The translations under genes and the position numbers were made by a program. Shown one piece after another: positions 58,133 to 64,000 of a DNA stretch of 64,000 nucleotides. The stretch is from Neckera pumila (lineage: Eukaryota > Streptophyta > Bryopsida > Hypnales > Neckeraceae), in assembly GCA_963969595.1 (NCBI GenBank), contig OZ018408.1:6755823-6819822 (forward strand). The letters are read 5' to 3'. Below the pieces are notes generated by a model that worked only from the letters and a program-made list of their open reading frames with translations, did no database searches and had not been told where the DNA came from. How positions within the stretch are numbered: position 1 is the first letter of the stretch; each line of letters opens with the position of its first letter.

Positions 58133-59230
58133 CCTAAAAGGTCTTCTTACAAACTAGTTACATCTTAATAAAATTAATAATTTAATAATCCCTACATTGT
58201 AAAAGGATAGCACACTTTGAACACATAAGCAAGACAAAAAAATACTATTTAAAAAGAATCATGAGGTGAATCTTTGTTAATGACTTCAAATCTCAATTTT
58301 TAGCTTAAAATTTGATTTAAATGGAATTTTGAAAATAGTACTAAGTTTTTTTTAAATTTTTATGATGACATCCAATTGTAGATAATTTAAAAATGATAAA
58401 TTATTCTTAATAAATGTATATAATAAGTACACAAAATTATCCATGTGTATGACAGTTTTATATACTTTATTGATAAATTTCAAGCCCTTTGAAATTTTAA
58501 AGCAAAAGTAATAGCCAAAAAACATATTGATTTACAAGGGGTGACAAGAAAAAATACAAGTGTTTCATGCAATTACCCATGTGGTCACTGTGATGTGATG
58601 TGAAGTTTAATGCATAAATTATTTAATCATATGCTATAATACAAAAATCTATTGCCCCAAGTATTTCACTACACTTTATTGTCTATATATATATATATGC
58701 ATTGAAACTTTTTATTATAATACTAGTAGACAATCCAATTTATTTGTTGATTTAGTCGTGTTGATTTGGGTCACTTTTCTATAATTGATTTGAATAGTAA
58801 TTTGTTGGTTTGAATAGATTATTGTCCAAGTCAATAAAAAAGTGATCCAAATCAACGTAACCAAATCAACAAGAAGAAGTGAATTTTCTAATAGTGTTAT
58901 AGGGGCTATTTAGCTATTATTTTGCAATAAATATGTCCCTATTTTTTTCTACTTCTACTTTTTGTCCATTTTCCTGCATCCTATGGTAATAAAAATTGAA
59001 ACTTGATAGGTTTAAACATTTTCCTACTCTAATTCAAAATTTATATACAATTTTTGGATTGATTAATACAACATGTACAATGGGATACTATTCAAAATGG
59101 CGTTTTTGCATTTGCAAGGAAGGAAATTTCACATCTGCCAACTTTGACAGCCTTTTGAGGGCTGAAAAACTGATCTTTGTCCATAAGTTTCTTGTCACAA
59201 CATCATCTTTAAATTAATTATATAAGTGTC
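56786..59230. other. AT-rich DNA, no supported gene
   Basis: Very AT-rich. Several short frames at 57050-57970 are noticeably rich in Ile, Cys and Tyr, with no family recognised. It contains an AT dinucleotide run at 58095-58128, a shorter one at 58683-58697, and a small inverted repeat at about 58733-58870 ('aatttatttgttgatttag..gtgttgatttgggtcac'). Confidence 0.5.
58095..58128. repeat. (AT)n microsatellite
   Basis: Uninterrupted AT dinucleotide run of about 17 units, flanked by further A/T-rich sequence. Confidence 0.95.
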
Positions 59231-59472
59231 AAATTTCAAGGCCAAAAGATTTACATAAAAAAAGATATCCAAAATCTACCAACATGTATAATCGTGAGAA
59301 AAATTTCACTATTGACAACTTTGACGCCCTCTTTAAGATTGAAAATCTTCTTTTCCCATGAAATATATGGCATAAGACCATTTATATATTGGTTACATGG
59401 TTAAAAAATTTCAAGTCAAAAAGATTCACACTAAAAAGATATTCAAAATCTACCAACATGTATCATTAGGAA

Positions 59473-59756
59473 GAATTTCAGCCCTCCAAGAAGGCCGCTA
59501 AGGAATTGATTTACGGGCCCCCTTTCGGTGCAATTTCAGAATGAATAAAAAAATGTTTTTTCTTCAAAAAAATAGTAAAAAAATAAAAAAAATAGTAAAA
59601 AATAATAAAAAAATATTAATTTGACTTGGCACTACTAGTGCCACGTCAGCATCCAATTTTTAAATATTAAAAAATAATTTTTTATTTTGGTTTTTTTCCA
59701 TAATTGCACTGGGTAGGTGCCAAATCCGCGGCCTTCTAGAAGGCTGAAATTTTCCT
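59473..59756 (+). mobile_element. ~285-bp TIR element, copy 1
   Basis: The ends are AGGAAGAATTTCAGCCCTCCAAGAAGGCCGC and the matching complement GCGGCCTTCTAGAAGGCTGAAATTTTCCT. The interior includes 'ggtgcaatttcagaatgaataaaa' and 'actagtgccacgtcagca'. The inverted termini are about 30 bp. No coding content. Confidence 0.75.
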
Positions 59757-59950
59757 AATGAGTTGTGAGAAACAATTAAGGAAACCATTTCACTACTTCC
59801 AACTTTGACACCCTCCCTAGGGTTGAAAGATTGTTATTTTACTATGAAACATCTGACAAACGATCATCTCTATGTTAATAACATGTGTGCCAAATTTCAA
59901 GGCCAAAAGATTTATACCAAAAAAGATACTTAAAATCTGCCAACACATTA

Positions 59951-60268
59951 GGAAAAATTTTAGCCCTCCAAAAGGCCGCGAGTTTGGCACTCGCTTGGTG
60001 CAATTATGGAAAAAAATCAGAATAAAAAATTATTTTTTAGTATTTGAAAATGGGGTGCTGACGTGGCCACTAGTAGTGCCACGTCAGATTTATATTTTTT
60101 AATATTTTTTTAATATTTTTATATTTTAATATTTTTTTAATATTTTTTTTCAAAAAAAAATATTTTTTTAATAAAAAATAATTTTTTATTCATTCTGAAA
60201 TTGCACCAAAGGGGTCCCGTAAATCAATTCCTTAGCGGCCTTTTGGAGGGCTGAAATTTTTCCTAATG
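59951..60268 (-). mobile_element. ~318-bp TIR element, copy 2 (inverted)
   Basis: Same family as 59473-59756 in the opposite orientation. It starts AGGAAAAATTTTAGCCCTCCAAAAGGCCGCG and ends with 'ttccttagcggccttttggagggctgaaatttttcct'. It shares 'gtgccacgtcag' and 'ttcattctgaaattgcacc' with copy 1 and has an expanded A/T tract in the middle. Confidence 0.75.
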
Positions 60269-60630
60269 AAGTATAACTATGAGAAACAATTTTCAGGCTG
60301 CCAACTTCAACACCTTCTCTAGGATTGATTTTTTTTTTTAAATATGGACTTTTTGGCATAAAACCATCTCTATGTTGATAAAATGCGTGCAAAATTTCAA
60401 GATCAAAAGATTCTAAAAAAAAAAGATATTCAAAATCTATCAGCAAGTGTAGTTGTGAGAATAATTTTTTACATCCATATGAAACTTTATCCATAAAATG
60501 ACACTATCCTAACTAAAGGTTGAAAAAATCATTCTCACAACTATACATGTTGGAGAAATTAGAATTTTTTTTTTTTTGTGTGAATCTTTTGATCCTGAAA
60601 TTTAGTACACATGTTATTAACATCTATACC

Positions 60631-61560
60631 TTAACCCCTAAAGGACCAATATGCGTTTTTTGGCCGTATAGAAATTTTGGGCAGGTACGTGTGACTAGAG
60701 ATATCCATATTTGAGGCTGAAATTTTAATAGAAGGTGGGGACAAGGAATATCTTCATGTGTACCAAGTTTCATGACATTTCAAAATACGAGTCAAAAGTT
60801 GTGACCCAATATGTTACTTTTTTTCGTAACCGGGCAGTTTGGGCAGATCAGAAAAAATCATTTTTTCCGGAATATTTTTTTAAAATTGGTTCTCTACATT
60901 TATATATACTTAAAAAGCTTTGAATCATTCCATTTCAATCAATGAGTCAAAATTTATGAGGGTTTTTGGTTTGCGGGCAGTTATGGATTTTCTACTCTAA
61001 GAAAAACTTTAAAGTTGTTTATTTAACTCAATTTTCAATACTTTTGGAAAAAAATAAAATCCTAGGATGTAGATTGATCATTACAACATTACAACCGTTG
61101 GGATTGGCATTTTTAAATTCCATGATTAAATTTTTAACAATTTAGTATTTTGAGTCATTTTCTACTTCTTTCTACTTACTATTTTTTTCCTACATGTTGT
61201 ACAATTCCAAATGATGTGAAATTTTTCAAGCATATAGACAACTTGTTTAGGAAACTGAATTCAAAGAAGCACCACCTTTATTGGCATTTTTTCATTGAAA
61301 AGTGAGCTTGCAAAGTGCAGCTGCCCGGTTTTTTGCAGGATTGAAAAAATGCTTTTCAAGACTTTGAATGCTTATATCTTATGATCCACACGGTGGAATT
61401 TTCTGAAATTTTTACCACATGTTTTCAAAATATCATACTATAAGATCCTACGGTTACATGTGTCAAAATTGTTTTTTTCCAAAAATTTGGTAGTTGTATT
61501 AGAAGTGGCAGTTTTGGAGCATTTTTGGTGATTACATAGTCATGAAACTTTAGGGGTTAA
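60631..61560 (-). mobile_element. TTAA-bounded 930-bp DNA element, copy D (inverted)
   Basis: Starts TTAACCCCTAAAGGACC and ends GTTTCATGACTATG-complement ...AACTTTAGGGGTTAA, so TTAA bounds 9-bp perfect inverted termini CCCCTAAAG. It is collinear with copies A and B in the opposite orientation and is the best preserved copy at both ends. Confidence 0.85.
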
Positions 61561-61568
61561 ATGAAGCT

Positions 61569-61598
61569 GTTTGTTTGTTTGTTTGTTTGTTTGTTTGT
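61569..61598. repeat. (TTTG)n microsatellite
   Basis: About seven TTTG units directly beside the right end of TTAA-element copy D. Confidence 0.95.
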
Positions 61599-61599
61599 A

Positions 61600-61740
61600 G
61601 CATGAACAACTTCCTGACCGTGCGTCCCCTGGCCGCATGCTTGGTACCGTCGGAAAGCTCTCGCGGAGGAGGGGTGCACCGGCTTGGTTTCGTGGCGTTT
61701 GGAGCGGTGGTGCAAAAGTTATTGAATTTCAAAGTATTTA
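61600..61740. other. GC-rich patch of unknown origin
   Basis: About 110 bases of GC-rich sequence ('gaccgtgcgtcccctggccgcatgc...ggcgtttggagcggtggtgca') lie in otherwise AT-rich repeats. The minus-strand frame here is short, and no family was recognised. Confidence 0.4.
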
Positions 61741-61798
61741 TTGATTAAAAAATTAGAAAATTACTTTTACTTTTGATTTTGGTGGCGTTCTTGGTACT

Positions 61799-61866
61799 GG
61801 GAGTGGAACCGAGAGTAGAACTAGGAGTAGAATCGGAAGTAGAACCAGGAGTGGAACCGGGAGTAG
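61799..61866. repeat. 12-bp minisatellite
   Basis: Five to six diverged units of 'ggagtggaaccg' / 'ggagtagaacca' in tandem. Confidence 0.85.
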
Positions 61867-61949
61867 ATGAAAATTGGGCCAATGGCACAGGGTCACACTA
61901 GTAGAGATGATGTCATGAAAAATATTTCATGGTAATTAAATAATTTATC

Positions 61950-62320
61950 AACCTTTGGGATAGTGTCAAAGTTGGTAGTAGTGAAAATGTTTCTTACACT
62001 TATATATATTGGTAGATTTCAAATATCTTTTTTAATGTAAGTCTTTTGGTCTTGAAATTTATTACACATGTTACTAACATTGAGATGATCTCATGTCAAA
62101 AATTTCTTTGTTAAAAAGAAAACTCCGCCCTCAGGAGGGTGTCAAGTTTGGCAAGAGTGAAAATTTTCTTACAGCTACACATGTTGGTAGATTTCAAATA
62201 AATTTTTTTGTGTATATCTTTTGGCCTTGAAATTTGGCTCACATATAATTAGTATAGAGGTTATGTTGTGCTAAAAAATTCATGATCAAAGATCAAAATT
62301 CAATCCTTGAGAGGTTGTCA
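61950..62320. repeat. Inverted continuation of the repeat array
   Basis: Modules 'gtcaaagttggtagtagtgaaaatgtttcttacac..tatattggtagatttcaaatatct...cttttggtcttgaaattt' repeat twice in the orientation opposite to the array at 59.2-60.6 kb. The copia LTR interrupts the last module. Confidence 0.65.
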
Positions 62321-62324
62321 ATAT

Positions 62325-62591
62325 TGTAAGAAAAACACAAAGGCTTTGTAGTCCAATGAAAAGAGGACACAAACAAGTACAAGGAAGAGGTGAATAATCC
62401 AAGCAAGGAGTTGCCCTCTTATACTACTCTACTAACAAGTGCCATGACTAACCTTATGGGTTATATCAACATAGAAAGTTGCCCCTCTCTAATATCCCAT
62501 TGTCCCTCTCTAATATCATGCTATCCCTCTCTAATAACACCTTAGTTGGCTACAAACAACTCCTAACTAAAGTCACTCTCTAACTTCAACA
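62325..62591 (-). mobile_element. Copia 3' LTR (267 bp)
   Basis: On the minus strand it begins TGTTGAAGTTAGAGAG just after a purine-rich tract (AAGTGGGAG, 62592-62600) and ends TTTTTCTTACA at 62325, giving the usual TG...CA. The left boundary is inferred from where the flanking repeat module breaks off. The 5' LTR is outside the window, so this cannot be verified by pairing. Confidence 0.6.
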
Positions 62592-64000
62592 CTCCCACTT
62601 TGTTTGTTGCCAAACAATGTCAAACCCATCTCTATGCGAAGAACTTTATGGCGAGTCTTTGCAAGAGCCTTGGTAAGCACATCCGCTACCATGCGCTCTG
62701 TAGGTATGTACCTCATTTCTATCACATTGCTTTCAGCCTTTTCTCGAATGAAATAGTGTTGGATGTCAATGTGCTTACTCCGAGAATGGTGAGTCGGGTT
62801 CTTTACCAAGGCAATGGCACCTTGATTGTTACACATGATAGGCCTTTTCTCTTACTCAAGGCCAACATCACTAAACAACTGTCTTAACCAGATCGCCTCC
62901 CTTGTGCCTTGACTAATGGCCATGTATTCCGCCTCGGTGGTAGACGATGCAATAGTGGGTTGCTTCTTCGAATTCCATGAAATGGCACCATCTCCAAGCA
63001 TAAACACATAGCCCGATGTAGACCTGCGATCGCTTGCATCTTCAGCCCAATTTGCATCACAAAAGCCTACCAATGCAAGACTCTTGCCTCCAAGGACCAA
63101 TTTGGCCTCCAATGTGCCTTGGAGGTATCGCATGATCTTCTTCACCGCAGTCCAATGCTTTGGACCGCTCTTGGCCATATGTTGGCTCACCACACTCATG
63201 GAAAATGCAAGGTCAGCCCTTGTGGCTACCATGGCATACATTAAGCTCCCCACCGCAGCTTTGTATGGCACATCTTGCATTTCCACCTTCACAGCTTCAT
63301 ATTCCTTATCCGTGAGCTTCTCCAACTTCGAATGCACATCAAGTGGCATGCCAATGGCCTTGCACTCCTCCATGTTGAAGCGCTTCAACACTTCCTTAAT
63401 GTACTTGCTTTGGCTCATGGTGATGGTGCGCGCCGCTCTTTGCCTTTGAAACTTCACGCCAAGGCAATAGTGTAGCTCATCGAGGTCACTCATGTCATAC
63501 TCGCTCTTCAACATAGCTTTGACCTCCTCCATTATCTTCATGGTGTTTGTCATGATGATCAAATCATCCACATAAACGATGATAATCACTAAGGACTCGT
63601 TTGTTTGCTTGATGTAAAGAGAATGGTCCGCGTGGCTCTTTTTGTAACCTGCCTTTGCAAATAAGGCATTTATATCCATGTACCATGCTCTCCCTGATTG
63701 TCTCAATCCATAGATGACCTTCTTGAGCTTACACTTTAGTTGCTCTCGCCCTTCTTGAACAAAACACTTGGGTTGGTCCATGAAGATGACCTTCTCAAGG
63801 TGTGGATTGAGAAACGCCGTGACGACATCCATTTGATGCATCTCCAAGTCCATGGCTGCCCCTATGGCCCCCATACATCGAATGGTGCAAAACTTGGCCA
63901 CCGGTGCAAAGGTTTCATTGAAGTCTACCCCCTCGACTTGAGAATATCCCTTGGCTACCAATCTGGCCTTGTAGCGTACAATGTTGCCCAAGGCATCTCT
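62573..64000 (-). pseudogene. Ty1/copia polyprotein, RT and RNase H (partial)
   Basis: The minus-strand frame enters from the window edge. It begins with RYKARLVAKGYSQ and DFNETFAPVAKF (RT start), then QMDVVTAFLNPHLE, KVIYGLRQSGRAWY, the catalytic YVDDLII box, and LHYCLGVKF. The RNase H part includes VGFCDANWAEDASDRRSTSGYVF, SSTTEAEYMA and CNNQGAIALVKNP. The frame ends at 62573 with the usual HIDIQHYFIREKAE and VADVLTKAL text. It is interrupted once, by TAA after DVGLE (62849-62851), where a Gln codon is expected. The RNase H catalytic Asp of the usual C-D-N-Q is Asn. Integrase and Gag lie beyond the window. Recent but probably inactive. Confidence 0.9.

Larger units (their letters stand above)
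59231..60625. repeat. Degenerate repeat array (~130-180 bp modules)
   Basis: Modules with 'aaatttcaaggccaaaagatttacac.aaaaaagatattcaaaatctaccaacatgt...gagaaaaatttcactattgacaactttgacgccct' recur near 59230, 59410, 59890 and 60390. In inverted orientation they also recur beyond the TTAA element at 61980 and 62180. Two TIR elements (59473-59756 and 59951-60268) interrupt it. Confidence 0.75.

Noticed and set aside
61600..61732. GC-rich patch as a coding exon
   Set aside because: The minus frame is about 60 codons, ends in the TTTG microsatellite, and has no motif.
1..64000. tRNA and rRNA genes
   Set aside because: No tRNA cloverleaf box A/B pair or rRNA core sequence was noticed on either strand by eye; a tRNAscan run would be needed to exclude them.

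Overview
This is a stretch of a land-plant nuclear genome. The evidence is spliced genes with canonical GT-AG introns, a class III peroxidase, a plasma-membrane Na+/H+ antiporter of the SOS1 type, a GT61 glycosyltransferase, telobox (AAACCCTA) motifs near gene starts, and a Ty1/copia retrotransposon. The very AT-rich, repeat-packed intergenic DNA and the unusual LINE suggest a seedless plant (bryophyte or lycophyte), but that is inference and I cannot name the species.

Layout. 1-349: a long foldback repeat. 2.3-2.6 kb: a serpin fragment. 3.6-4.5 kb: the first copy of a roughly 930-bp DNA element bounded by TTAA. 5.06-14.6 kb: a decayed non-LTR retrotransposon region whose main open frame carries, in order, a 2A-like peptide motif, an AP-type endonuclease, reverse transcriptase, RNase H, a CCHC finger and a restriction-like endonuclease. 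A 398-bp TA-flanked MITE sits inside it. 15.9-17.7 kb: GT61 glycosyltransferase (minus strand, two exons). 18.3-20.6 kb: a decayed PRMT3-type arginine methyltransferase in head-to-head arrangement with GT61. 22-30 kb: mainly MITEs, inverted repeats and TTAA elements. 31.8-43.8 kb: a complete 25-exon SOS1/NHX7 gene whose reconstructed exons keep one frame through 1165 codons. 45.6-46.2 kb: an unrecognised coding-like island. 46.8-48.4 kb: a three-exon secreted class III peroxidase (minus strand). 49.9-62.3 kb: repeats, including a 2.9-kb palindrome that contains two smaller palindromes. 62.3-64 kb: the 3' half of a copia element (minus strand), cut by the window edge.

Three genes look intact: GT61, SOS1 and the peroxidase. 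They are ordinary single plant genes with no evident joint pathway; SOS1 exports Na+, and the other two act in the secretory pathway or cell wall. Most of the window is transposon-derived. The most unusual content is the dual-endonuclease LINE with a 2A-like motif, the TTAA-bounded elements resembling piggyBac-type MITEs, and the nested palindrome.

All splice sites, domain calls and repeat boundaries were read by eye. No database search or folding program was run.
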